Positions 26,101 to 33,979 of a stretch of DNA of 64,000 nt are shown here, one piece after another (the stretch's first letter is position 1; each line of letters starts with the position of its first letter). Source of the stretch: Nocardia shimofusensis NBRC 100134 (GTDB lineage: Bacteria; Actinomycetota; Actinomycetes; Mycobacteriales; Mycobacteriaceae); the NCBI RefSeq assembly GCF_001613125.1, contig NZ_BDBT01000019.1:61378-125377 (forward strand), given 5' to 3'. Below the pieces are notes generated by a model. The model searched no databases, was not told the DNA's origin, and was given only the letters and a program-made list of their open reading frames with translations. A program made the position numbers and the translations under genes.

Positions 26101-27220
26101 TCTTGGCGCTCACATCGCCGTCGGCGACGACCAGTTGCAGGCCTCGCCGCGCGGCGAGGCCGTTCTCCGGCGCGTTCAGGTCGAGCACGGTCACCGCGTC
26201 CAGGCCGGACTCGCTGATCAAGCGCTCGCTGCCGTTGACGTAGCCGTCGTCGATGACGACCACCAGGTGCAGCCGTCCCTGTGTCGGCTGTGGATTGCGC
26301 ATGAAACGGCCACGCTCGAGCAGCTCCTCGTTGAGGGCGGTTTCCAGTTCGCCGAGCGAGCCGTACATCATGCGGGCCGAGCCGATTCCGTCACGGACAG
26401 TCGGATGCTGCAGGTGCGGCAGCCATTTCAGCCACGACCAGGTGGGCGCGTCGGGGTCCGCGCAGACGACCGCGACCGCGACGTGGTCGGGTCCGTGAAA
26501 GGCGGTGAGTTCCATCAACATCGAACGCACCAGGGTGCGCGCCTGCTCGGCGTCGCCGCCGACGTTGATGGCCGGGAACGCGCGCAACGACACGGCGGTC
26601 GGCAGTCGATGCACCACCGAGTGAGTGCGCACGAACCGGCGCAACGCCACCGTGGACACGGGCTCCAGATCCTCGAGCGGCCCGGTCTCGGGACGGGCGA
26701 GTTTGGTCGCGAGCCGATGGCTGCCCACGCCCACCCGGACATGTCCGAAATCCGGGTCGTTGGGCCTGCGCTCCCACATCCGCCTGGTGCCGACCACCGA
26801 GATCAGGTCCCGCGGTTCGGGATGACTCCACAGCAGCGAGTCCAGCTGCTTCTTCCCGGTGCGGCGCACATCTTTGCGCATCTGATCCAGGTAGCGGAAG
26901 TAGTCCTTGCGTTCCTCGTTGAGCTCGGCGGCCGACTTCGAGGTACCGCCCCGGTAGCCCATCATCATGCCGACCATCGACATGATCATCATCATCGGGA
27001 ACATCATCATCATCGGATTGGCCAGCAGGTTGCGACCCATCATGGCCATCATCGCGATCATGCCGACGACCGCGACGACCATCACGACCGGCATCAGTTT
27101 CATCAGCAGTGGCGCGGGCAGCGGCCGGGGAATCTCCGGCGGCGCGTTCAACGCCACCTCGCCGCCCGGCGCGCGCGGCGGCGCGATGCGCGGTCGGCGC
27201 ACGAAACCTTCGGTGACCAT
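23165..27220 (-). CDS. eccC: ESX FtsK/SpoIIIE-type ATPase EccC (second locus)
   Basis: Motor ATPase of the second ESX machine, complete at 1,351 residues with fused Ca and Cb parts. Two membrane segments at about residues 35-90 (methionine-rich), then three ATPase domains: Walker A GATGSGKS at about residue 483 (25751-25774), GGPQSGKS at about residue 844 (24668-24691), and a degenerate third, DVESGKTT, near residue 1152. The first domain also has DFKGGATFLGL and VVVDEFSELL (Walker B). Loss of canonical spacing in the third nucleotide site is usual for EccC. It starts 3 bp after mycP, in an eccD-mycP-eccC operon. Confidence 0.95.
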   Translation of the reverse strand: MVTEGFVRRPRIAPPRAPGGEVALNAPPEIPRPLPAPLLMKLMPVVMVVAVVGMIAMMAMMGRNLLANPMMMMFPMMMIMSMVGMMMGYRGGTSKSAAELNEERKDYFRYLDQMRKDVRRTGKKQLDSLLWSHPEPRDLISVVGTRRMWERRPNDPDFGHVRVGVGSHRLATKLARPETGPLEDLEPVSTVALRRFVRTHSVVHRLPTAVSLRAFPAINVGGDAEQARTLVRSMLMELTAFHGPDHVAVAVVCADPDAPTWSWLKWLPHLQHPTVRDGIGSARMMYGSLGELETALNEELLERGRFMRNPQPTQGRLHLVVVIDDGYVNGSERLISESGLDAVTVLDLNAPENGLAARRGLQLVVADGDVSAKSAAGVEKFAVADETSVAESEAFGRSVARYRIATAAQIVSLGDETRADPGLMALLKISDAAQIEPARVWRPRTARERLRVPIGVTPDGTPVEIDIKESAENGMGPHGLCIGATGSGKSEFLRTLVLSLVTTHSPDYLNLVLVDFKGGATFLGLEPLPHVAAVITNLEEELSMVDRMKDALAGEMNRRQELLRSAGNFANVTDYEKARAAGAPLDPLPALFVVVDEFSELLSQKPDFADLFVMIGRLGRSLHVHLLLASQRLEENKLRGLDSHLSYRIGLRTFSANESRAVLGITDAYHLPGVPGSGYLKSDADDPLRFNATYVSGSYVSPSGGNEVDGQVVGGQSPTVFTAAPVEITATELPVAAERPGLPELPPPPPTTPMREEGLPDTLLEVVVKRLTGHGRPAHEVWLPPLDESPSVDMLLPEPDWRSPVNRHGQLWMPIGIIDKPYEQRRDVLTVQLAGAAGNVAIVGGPQSGKSTTVRTIVMAAAATHTPEQVQFYCLDFGGGSLSGLSGIPHVGSVAGRLDSDRVRRTVAELTTLLRQREERFAELGIESMTEFRRRKFASVEARMINGTPADQARDPLAADQFGDVFLVIDGWAAMREEFDVLESQVNAIAAQGLSYGIHLILTASRWGEIRPAIKDQIATRLELRLGDPSDSEMGRRTAALVPMGRPGRGLTPEQLHMLIALPRLDSDSDATTIADGVTQAKQELVQMYGNRRAPEVRMLPLEISRADVLAIAADHDVKPGPTKVVIGLGENELEPWVMDFGSEPHFMAFADVESGKTTLLRNVVMGVLENSTPEQAKIILIDYRRTMLGVVPEEYLAGYSTSSQTSGKMLTGLAKYMSQRIPGSDITPQQLRERSWWTGPEIYLVVDDYDMVATGMNPLVPLVEYLPQARDIGLHLIVTRRIGGASRALFDNVLGTMKNMSVDTLIMSGPRDEGKLIGDVRPSKLPPGRGVLVSRSRGQEMVQIAHLPPL

Positions 27221-27223
27221 TCG

Positions 27224-28651
27224 CTACCCCTCAGTGCTTTCCTGGTCGAGATGGTCGAGATCGAGTTCGCGCCGATTGCGAAACGGAATCGACAGCGCGG
27301 CACCGATACCGAGAGCGGCCAGGGCGGTGATGGAGCCGATGGCAGCCACCCGGCGCGGCAACTGGTCAGGCCCTGGCGGATGGAACGGCGCGGGCAATGC
27401 CCGCGGCGTATCGGCCCCGGCGTAGACAGGCTGATCCGGCAGGTCGGCGGTCAGTGCGGCGACCGGGTCTATCAGGCCGTGGCCGAGTTCGTCGTCGCGG
27501 CCGGTGCCCGGCGCGTGAGCAGTGTGGATGACGCGGTCGATGACCTGTGCGGCGCTCAGTTCCGGGAACCGTGCCCGCACCAGGGCGACCAGGCCGGACA
27601 CGTACGGCGCCGCGAAACTGGTGCCCTCGATCGGGCTGATGCCCTCGCTGGTCTGCACGCCGTCGACCAGGCCGGTGCCGCCGGGCTTGCTGTCGAGCGA
27701 GACGATCCTGCGCCCGATGGCGGCCGCGCGTACCCACGGCCCGTGCAGCGAGAGTTCGGAGACCATGCCGTTGGGGTCGATGGAGGCGACCGAGAGCACG
27801 TACGGATCGAACCAGGCGGGGCTGGCCACCGTCTGCACGGCGGACCAGCCGGGTTGTTCGTTCTGCGTCTTGCAGGCGCCCTCGGACTGCAAGTTGCCCG
27901 CGGCGGCGACCACGACGACGTTGCGGTCGAAGGCGTATTTCACCGCCGCGCCCAGGGCGCCGTCCTGCGGCGACCCGCCCGCGCTCGAACACGCCACCTC
28001 GGAGATGTTGATGACGGTGGCACCCATGTCGACAGCGCGCACGACCGCCCCCGCCAAGGTGAGCACGTTGCCGTAGCCGGAGGTGGTGATGGCGCCGGAC
28101 TCCTCGCCGGACCGGCGGTTCTCGGGCTCGTATGCCAGGCTGAGCTGGCGGATGGCGAGGATCTCGGCGTCGGGAGCCACACCGGCGAACGCGTCGTCGG
28201 GACTCGGCACGGCGGCGATGATGCCCGCGACGAGAGTGCCGTGGCCGTCGCAGTCCACCGTGCCGTCGGTGTCGGAGACGTAGTCGCCGCCCGGCTGCAG
28301 CGCGGGCAGGCGCGGGTGCCTGTTCACGCCGGTATCGATGACGGCCACCTTCTGCCCCGCCCCGCGGCTGAACTGCCACGCCGTCGGAAGGTCCAGAACC
28401 GCTTGGGCCACCGGCGGTTCCGCGGGCGGGGCGCCGGTGAGCATCGGTTCGGCGCACACCGAGCGCTGTTCGGTCGGCTCGAGCGGCGCGGGTCTGCCGC
28501 TGATCGCCAACGCCGGGCCCAGCGCCGCGTCATCGACCGCGGGCGGGCCGATCGCCGCCGCCGGGGCAGGCCAGCCGAACACCGCCGCACCGAGAACCAC
28601 GGCGGCGCTGATGATTCCGGTACCGCGGCGCAGCCCCAGCCGCCCGGTCAT
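27224..28651 (-). CDS. mycP: Mycosin protease MycP (second locus)
   Basis: Subtilisin-like ESX protease, 475 residues from ATG 28651. Signal peptide (GIISAAVVLGAAVFGWPAPAAA), then the triad Asp106 (VIDTGV), His137 (DGHGTLVAG) and Ser345 (GTSFAAP), a proline-rich spacer and a C-terminal membrane helix with an acidic tail. ATG 28651 overlaps the eccD stop (ATGA) and is preferred to the longer frame from 28693. It shares the triad spacing of mycP4 at 4996 but is clearly diverged from it, which supports two independent ESX systems. Confidence 0.94.
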   Translation of the reverse strand: MTGRLGLRRGTGIISAAVVLGAAVFGWPAPAAAIGPPAVDDAALGPALAISGRPAPLEPTEQRSVCAEPMLTGAPPAEPPVAQAVLDLPTAWQFSRGAGQKVAVIDTGVNRHPRLPALQPGGDYVSDTDGTVDCDGHGTLVAGIIAAVPSPDDAFAGVAPDAEILAIRQLSLAYEPENRRSGEESGAITTSGYGNVLTLAGAVVRAVDMGATVINISEVACSSAGGSPQDGALGAAVKYAFDRNVVVVAAAGNLQSEGACKTQNEQPGWSAVQTVASPAWFDPYVLSVASIDPNGMVSELSLHGPWVRAAAIGRRIVSLDSKPGGTGLVDGVQTSEGISPIEGTSFAAPYVSGLVALVRARFPELSAAQVIDRVIHTAHAPGTGRDDELGHGLIDPVAALTADLPDQPVYAGADTPRALPAPFHPPGPDQLPRRVAAIGSITALAALGIGAALSIPFRNRRELDLDHLDQESTEG

Positions 28652-30129
28652 AGGTTCAGGTTCCTCGCCATCGAGTAGATACCGAGCAGCCACAGCGCCA
28701 GCGGGATGATGGCGCAGATCAGCAGGTATTCGAAGATTTCGCCGATTCGCCTGGTGACCGGCGTGATCTCGAGGTGCGGACCGATGACGCCGAAGGCCAC
28801 GACAGCAGCGGCCAGCGCCAGCAGCAAGCCGCCTGAGAGCAGCAGCCGTCCGGAGTCGCCGAAGGCCAGTCCGGTCAGCAGCCCGGCGATCACCGACGCT
28901 CCCGCGACGATCAGCGTGCCCGCCTGCACGAGATCGGCGAACGCGCGTCCGCGCAGGCAGAGGATGATCGCGGTGATCACCGCCAGCGTCAAGCCCTGCC
29001 AGCGCACCTGGCCCAGGGTGTCGGCGGTGCCGAGCGCGCCGACGGTCGCGGCGACCGCGCTGCCGATGACCATGCCCGTCTGGTACTGGTTGGCCGCCCG
29101 GGCTCGCTGTCCCAGTCCGGCCGCCGACGGCAGCGCCGTCGCACCGATCGCACCGATGCCCTCGATGGTCGGGCGTTGTTCATGATCGGCCGGATCGATG
29201 GCCGCGCCCGCCGTCGGCACCGGCGGCACCGGCAGCCTGGCCGCGACGGCGGCGAGGCGGGGGATCATGGAGATCATGATGATCGCGCCGACCAGCATGC
29301 CGACGGCGATCTTGGGCAGCGAGGGCTCCCATACCATCCGCACGAGCGCGGCCACGCCGCCGAACAGCGTGAGCGTCACCGTCGCCGCACACAATGTCGC
29401 GCCAACCCCGGTCAGGCGATACAGCCCGACGGCGATCACCAGGGTGACGGCGCAGCCCAGCATCAGATGCGGACTGCCGAGCTCACCGGGTACGAAAAGC
29501 GCCGCGCCACCGAAGAACAGCAGCAGCGCGGTCAGCGACAACCACAGCGCGGTCAACTGGGCGAGGTACTTGCGCGCCGCGATGACGGCGCCGGCCGTGG
29601 CGGCGAGCCCACCGCCGGTCGCGAGGAAGGGCGCGGCCGGTCCGCCGCCGTGCGATCGGCCGATCGCGAACAGCGTCAGCGCCAGCAGCACCGTCGCCAC
29701 CCCCGCGGCCAGGCCGGTCCAGCGCGCCGATCCTGGCGACCAACTGTGATGATCCTCGGCCGTCAGACGCGAGACCGCGTCGATGACGTCATCGAACAGC
29801 GCGGGTGATTCCTTGGCCGTCACCGCCCGCAGCACCAGCAGTTCGCCGTCGTATACCTCGGCTTCTGTGAGGCTACGGCTCGGCGGAATGGCCTCGCGGC
29901 CGAGCCTGGCCAGCGTCCAGTGCGCAGGCTCGAGCGGCGCGCCACCGTCCTCGCTGTCCACCGGATCCGGATTGCGGGATTCGATCAGCGTCACGAGATC
30001 CCGCATGAACGAGGCGATCGGCACGGTCGCGGGCAGACCGACGTCCACCTGTGTATTGCCGCCGATCACGGAGACCCGGCACAGTTCGGGTTCAGCGGCT
30101 ACCGCGCCACTGCTCAGCGATTCGGTCAA
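28648..30129 (-). CDS. eccD: ESX membrane channel protein EccD (second locus)
   Basis: Pore-forming component of the second machine, 493 residues. Ubiquitin-like N-terminal domain (CRVSVIGGNTQVDVGLPATV to YDGELLVLRAV, about residues 17-105) followed by about eleven membrane helices with a charged loop near residues 310-335 (DPADHEQRPTIEG). Start is TTG 30129, in register with the family. Divergent from eccA across 248 bp; overlaps mycP by ATGA. Confidence 0.93.
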   Translation of the reverse strand: MTESLSSGAVAAEPELCRVSVIGGNTQVDVGLPATVPIASFMRDLVTLIESRNPDPVDSEDGGAPLEPAHWTLARLGREAIPPSRSLTEAEVYDGELLVLRAVTAKESPALFDDVIDAVSRLTAEDHHSWSPGSARWTGLAAGVATVLLALTLFAIGRSHGGGPAAPFLATGGGLAATAGAVIAARKYLAQLTALWLSLTALLLFFGGAALFVPGELGSPHLMLGCAVTLVIAVGLYRLTGVGATLCAATVTLTLFGGVAALVRMVWEPSLPKIAVGMLVGAIIMISMIPRLAAVAARLPVPPVPTAGAAIDPADHEQRPTIEGIGAIGATALPSAAGLGQRARAANQYQTGMVIGSAVAATVGALGTADTLGQVRWQGLTLAVITAIILCLRGRAFADLVQAGTLIVAGASVIAGLLTGLAFGDSGRLLLSGGLLLALAAAVVAFGVIGPHLEITPVTRRIGEIFEYLLICAIIPLALWLLGIYSMARNLNL

Positions 30130-30377
30130 TTGCTGAACGACCCCAGTTCCCTACTGAACTTTCCCGACAATGAACATTCCCGACCCACCCGCACCGTCGG
30201 CGACGAACCCGCGCGCTCTATCGCGCGGCACCGTTCAGGCACCACACGGTGCGTCCGTTGCGGCGGACCGGCAGTGAAACCTAATGTATCGGACAGACTC
30301 AACGCACGCGATCGGTAGGCTGGCTGAAAAATGAACGCAGGCAGTATCACTGGTGAATACCAGAGGGACCGGCTTCG

Positions 30378-32210
30378 ATGAGCGGCAACAGACAGGCACA
30401 ACGCGCCTTCGACGCGGGGGTGCTCTCACTCGGGCTCACCATCGACGGCCAGGAATCGGCCCGTGACCTGGAGTACGCGAAACTGGCGTTTCAGCGTGCG
30501 ACCGAATGGGATCCGTCGATGTGCGACGCCTGGTTGGGGCGCGCCGCCGCCGGCGAGGTGACCGCCGAGGTCTTGCACAACCTCTACAAGACCAGCACGA
30601 CAACGCTGTACCGCGAACAGCGCCGCCTCGGCCTTGCGCCGCGCGCGCTGTCGGGCCGATTCCTGTCCGGCTTGTACATCGACTACCCGCTGTCCAGTTA
30701 CACCGAGATCTGCCTGGCCAAGGCGGCGCACCTGATCGGCGAAAAGGAGTACGGCGAGGCCGAGAAGGTGCTCGACGACCTCGCCGTACATCGCCGCAAG
30801 CTCACCTCCGACACCGATCGGGTGGCCGACGACAGGATCAGCGCCTACATCCGCGGTGTACTGCACTTCAACACCCAGCGCTGGCCCGATGTGATGAGCG
30901 TGCTCGCGGGATCGGCCGAGTGGGACGATCCGTACCTGGCTTCGGGCGCGCACGTGATGGTGGGCACCGCGTGCGCTCAGCTCGGCCTGTTCGGTGAGGC
31001 GATCCGCCGAATGGAGCAAGCCGAAGCGGGCCCGATTCCCGCCGCACGCACCACCGCCATGTTCTGCCGCGGCCTGTGCCTGCGCGAGACCGGCGAGGAG
31101 GACAAGGCACAGTCCCTGTTCGAGAAGGTCTATTCGCAGGCACCGGATTTCGCGGCCAACACCGCCGCGATGCGCGACCGCACCTACCGCCTCACGGTCA
31201 CCACGAAGGAGTCCATCGACGCCAGGACCGATCGTTGGGACCCGGCGTCCGCGCCGTCGGCGGAACAGATGCAGAGCGCCGACGCCGAGGATCGCGCGAA
31301 GCGGATCCTGGCCGAGGCACGCGCCGAACTCGACCGCCAGATCGGTTTGGACTCGGTGAAAACGCAGGTGGCCAAACTGCAGGCCACCGCGCAGTTGGCG
31401 AAGATCCGTGCCGAGAAGGGCATGGCCAGCGTGCCGCGCGGTAATCACCTCGCGTTCACCGGACCGCCCGGCACCGGCAAGACGACCATCGCCCGTGTCG
31501 TCGCCAAGATCTACTGCGGTGTCGGCCTGCTCAAGACCGACAAGGTCGTCGAGGCCAAGCGCATGGACCTGGTCGGCCAGCATCTGGGCAGCACCGCGAT
31601 CAAGACCGACAAGCTGATCGACACCGCGATGGACGGCGTGCTGTTCATCGACGAGGCGTACACACTGATCCAGACCGGCCTGTCCGGCGGTGACGCCTTC
31701 GGCCGTGAAGCCGTGGACACACTGCTGGCGCGGATGGAGAACGACCGCGACCGCCTGGTGGTCATCATCGCCGGTTACGACGGCGAGATCGACCGGCTGC
31801 TGGCCGCCAACGACGGTTTGGCCTCCCGTTTCGCCAAGCGCCTGCAGTTCCCTTCCTACACGCCCTCCGAACTCGGGAAGATAGGCAAACTCATTGCCGG
31901 ATCTCGGGATTCGGAGCTGTCCGACGAGGCCCTGGAGTTGCTGGAGAAGGCCTGTGAGGGTCTCTACAACTCCGAGCGCGTCGACCAGAGCGGTCAGCCA
32001 CGGCGGGGCATCGACCTGGCCGGCAACGGCCGCTTCGTGCGCAACGTCATCGAGGCGGCCGAGGAGGAGCGTGAATTCCGGTTGGCCAACGATGATTCGC
32101 TCGATCTGAGCACGGTCGACGAGGCGGTGCTGATGCGCATCGAAGCCGCCGACATGCACGCCGCACTCACCGGCGTGCTGGCCTCCCTGGGTGTGACCAA
32201 CCCGTCCTGA
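30378..32210 (+). CDS. eccA: ESX cytosolic AAA+ ATPase EccA
   Basis: Soluble CbxX/CfqX-type AAA+ ATPase thought to act with EspG on PE/PPE-type substrates. The 610-residue protein has an N-terminal tetratricopeptide-like helical domain (residues 1-280), then the AAA+ module: Walker A GPPGTGKT at 31461-31484 (residue 362), Walker B VLFIDEAYTL near residue 421, arginine-containing sensor region DGLASRFAKRLQFPSY, and a helical lid. M. tuberculosis ESX-4 has no EccA; here it belongs to the PE/PPE/EspG-containing locus, which fits its accepted role. A long hairpin lies immediately after it. Confidence 0.95.
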   Translation: MSGNRQAQRAFDAGVLSLGLTIDGQESARDLEYAKLAFQRATEWDPSMCDAWLGRAAAGEVTAEVLHNLYKTSTTTLYREQRRLGLAPRALSGRFLSGLYIDYPLSSYTEICLAKAAHLIGEKEYGEAEKVLDDLAVHRRKLTSDTDRVADDRISAYIRGVLHFNTQRWPDVMSVLAGSAEWDDPYLASGAHVMVGTACAQLGLFGEAIRRMEQAEAGPIPAARTTAMFCRGLCLRETGEEDKAQSLFEKVYSQAPDFAANTAAMRDRTYRLTVTTKESIDARTDRWDPASAPSAEQMQSADAEDRAKRILAEARAELDRQIGLDSVKTQVAKLQATAQLAKIRAEKGMASVPRGNHLAFTGPPGTGKTTIARVVAKIYCGVGLLKTDKVVEAKRMDLVGQHLGSTAIKTDKLIDTAMDGVLFIDEAYTLIQTGLSGGDAFGREAVDTLLARMENDRDRLVVIIAGYDGEIDRLLAANDGLASRFAKRLQFPSYTPSELGKIGKLIAGSRDSELSDEALELLEKACEGLYNSERVDQSGQPRRGIDLAGNGRFVRNVIEAAEEEREFRLANDDSLDLSTVDEAVLMRIEAADMHAALTGVLASLGVTNPS

Positions 32211-32218
32211 CCCGATCT

Positions 32219-32255
32219 CCCGCTGGTCTGATCCCCGCGGGATCAGATCAGCGGG
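32219..32255. terminator. Bidirectional hairpin between eccA and eccB
   Basis: A seventeen-base-pair stem with one G-T wobble (arms 32219-32235 and 32239-32255) and a three-base loop sits between the convergent gene ends and overlaps the eccB stop codon at 32248-32250. There is no U-tract on either side, but the stem length and position argue for a shared terminator. Confidence 0.75.
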
Positions 32256-33741
32256 CGGTGGGCAGCACGTCGTGCTGGACCAGCGCGTCCGCGACGGACA
32301 GCGTCGGCCCGGGGACCAGTTGGCCGACGATCGCCCACGGCGCAAGGCGCGGCTCGGCGTCGAGACCGAGCACCGCCGCGGTGTCCATGTCCGGGATGCC
32401 GTAGCGGATGCCGTTGTCGGCGATGTAGAACAGGCTGCCGCGCCGAGGGGTACCAGGGGCCATGCCGGTCATCTGGACGAATTCGCCGGAGGAGGGCCGC
32501 AGGTAGGCGGTGTCCACCCGGTCTCCGGTCCCGTCGGAGGTGGCCAGCGTCACCGGCCCCGCCGACTCCGGTACCGGCGTCCTCGTGCCGGCCAGCAGCG
32601 TCACGGTGGCACGGTCCGCGCTGCCTTCGGCGGTGGAGTCCTCGGTGGGATCGGTCTTGCCCCAGGCCAGGCAGGTCACCGGCGCGTCCTCGGCGGACAC
32701 CAGTCGCGGCGCGGTCGCCGGGAAATGGTCCACGGGCAGCACGGTCACCTGGGGGACGCCGGAGAGCACGTCCGGCGGCATGGTCTTGATCTGACTCATG
32801 CCCTGCGAATTCGCGGTGCGGATCACCTCGGCGGTGAAGGCACTGACCCGCTGCACCCCCTGCGCGAGCACCACATACAGGTCGCCCGCTCCCGCGCCGG
32901 CGCCGCCGACCGAGATGACACCGCCGACCGGCACCTCCGACAATCGGCCGGGCCCCGGCTTGCCCGACTCCGGGATCTCCGGTGCGGCCAACGGCGGAAC
33001 GGCGGCGGCCGCGTCCAGCAGCCCGGCGCCGACCGGGCGCGAACGGTGACCGGACAGGTCCAGCGCCCTGGCCAGAATCGAATCGGCCGGGTCGAGGGCG
33101 GCGCGTTTGCCGTCGTAGAGCAGGTAGGTCTGGGTGCCGCGCCGCACCAGCACCGCCTCGTCCTCATCCAGTTCCCGGATACGCTCACTCACCTGCGGCC
33201 TGCCCGCGATCACCGTGGTCGCCACGCCGGAGGCCGAGGCGGCGCTGCCGGTGATCGACAGTTCGACCGTGTCGCAGATGCTCCAGTCGGAGCGATCCCC
33301 CTGCGCCGAGCCGGGCAGCGCGGACGGCGCGCCGGGAATGCCGAGCAGCGGTCCGCGCGCCTCGCCGGCGAGCTTGCTGTCCTTGACCGAGTGCGGCGAT
33401 TCGCTGCTGCCCGAGATCAAGCGGGCCGAGGCGAGATTGAGCACCGGGTGGAGCCGACGCTCGCCGGAGTCGCTCTGCACCACGACATAGAGCGCGCCGC
33501 TGTCCTTGCCCATCACGATCAGCGAGTCGCCGATGGCGCCCTGCGGTCGCAGGAAGGCCATGATCGCCGCGCCCGCGACCACCAGCAGCCCCAGGACCGC
33601 GCCGACCATCAGTGAGCGGGCCTGCGAGCGCATCGGATCGTGCAGCATTCGCACGTCACGACGCACGAGCGCGTGGTCGAGCCTGCGCAAGAGGAAACGG
33701 TATCCGTTGACCTGAGCCTTGGTAGTCAGCTGGGCAGGCAC
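32248..33741 (-). CDS. eccB: ESX membrane/periplasmic protein EccB (second locus)
   Basis: Core ESX component of 497 residues with the N-terminal family signature (KAQVNGYRFLLRRLDHALVR), one membrane helix at about residues 46-66, and a long extracytoplasmic domain with two conserved Cys (DWSICDTVEL and APVTCLAWGK). Start GTG 33741 has GGAGA upstream. Same length and layout as eccB4 (6841-8328). Convergent with eccA; divergent from eccE across 238 bp. Confidence 0.94.
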   Translation of the reverse strand: MPAQLTTKAQVNGYRFLLRRLDHALVRRDVRMLHDPMRSQARSLMVGAVLGLLVVAGAAIMAFLRPQGAIGDSLIVMGKDSGALYVVVQSDSGERRLHPVLNLASARLISGSSESPHSVKDSKLAGEARGPLLGIPGAPSALPGSAQGDRSDWSICDTVELSITGSAASASGVATTVIAGRPQVSERIRELDEDEAVLVRRGTQTYLLYDGKRAALDPADSILARALDLSGHRSRPVGAGLLDAAAAVPPLAAPEIPESGKPGPGRLSEVPVGGVISVGGAGAGAGDLYVVLAQGVQRVSAFTAEVIRTANSQGMSQIKTMPPDVLSGVPQVTVLPVDHFPATAPRLVSAEDAPVTCLAWGKTDPTEDSTAEGSADRATVTLLAGTRTPVPESAGPVTLATSDGTGDRVDTAYLRPSSGEFVQMTGMAPGTPRRGSLFYIADNGIRYGIPDMDTAAVLGLDAEPRLAPWAIVGQLVPGPTLSVADALVQHDVLPTAR

Positions 33742-33979
33742 GTGGTCTCCATCGAATGCTCGGCGAGGGCGGTTGTCCGGCAGTTGTTTACAGTATCGGC
33801 CCCCCTGCCGGTGTCAATTCACACATCGCGTCCGGCCCGTGCGAAGGGATGCCGCTGCTCCCGGGCGCGGCCGAAATCCGCACGGTAAGGTGAGCGTGAA
33901 AGAGACCGCCGGAGCAGGTGACCCTGAACGTATCGACCGGCGTGACCGGGTCCGATCATCGTGAACGAGGCCGATCATC

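Noticed and set aside
25346..28678. A 1,110-codon + strand frame opposite eccC and mycP
   Set aside because: The minus strand carries intact Walker motifs and the mycosin triad; the + strand product is low-complexity.
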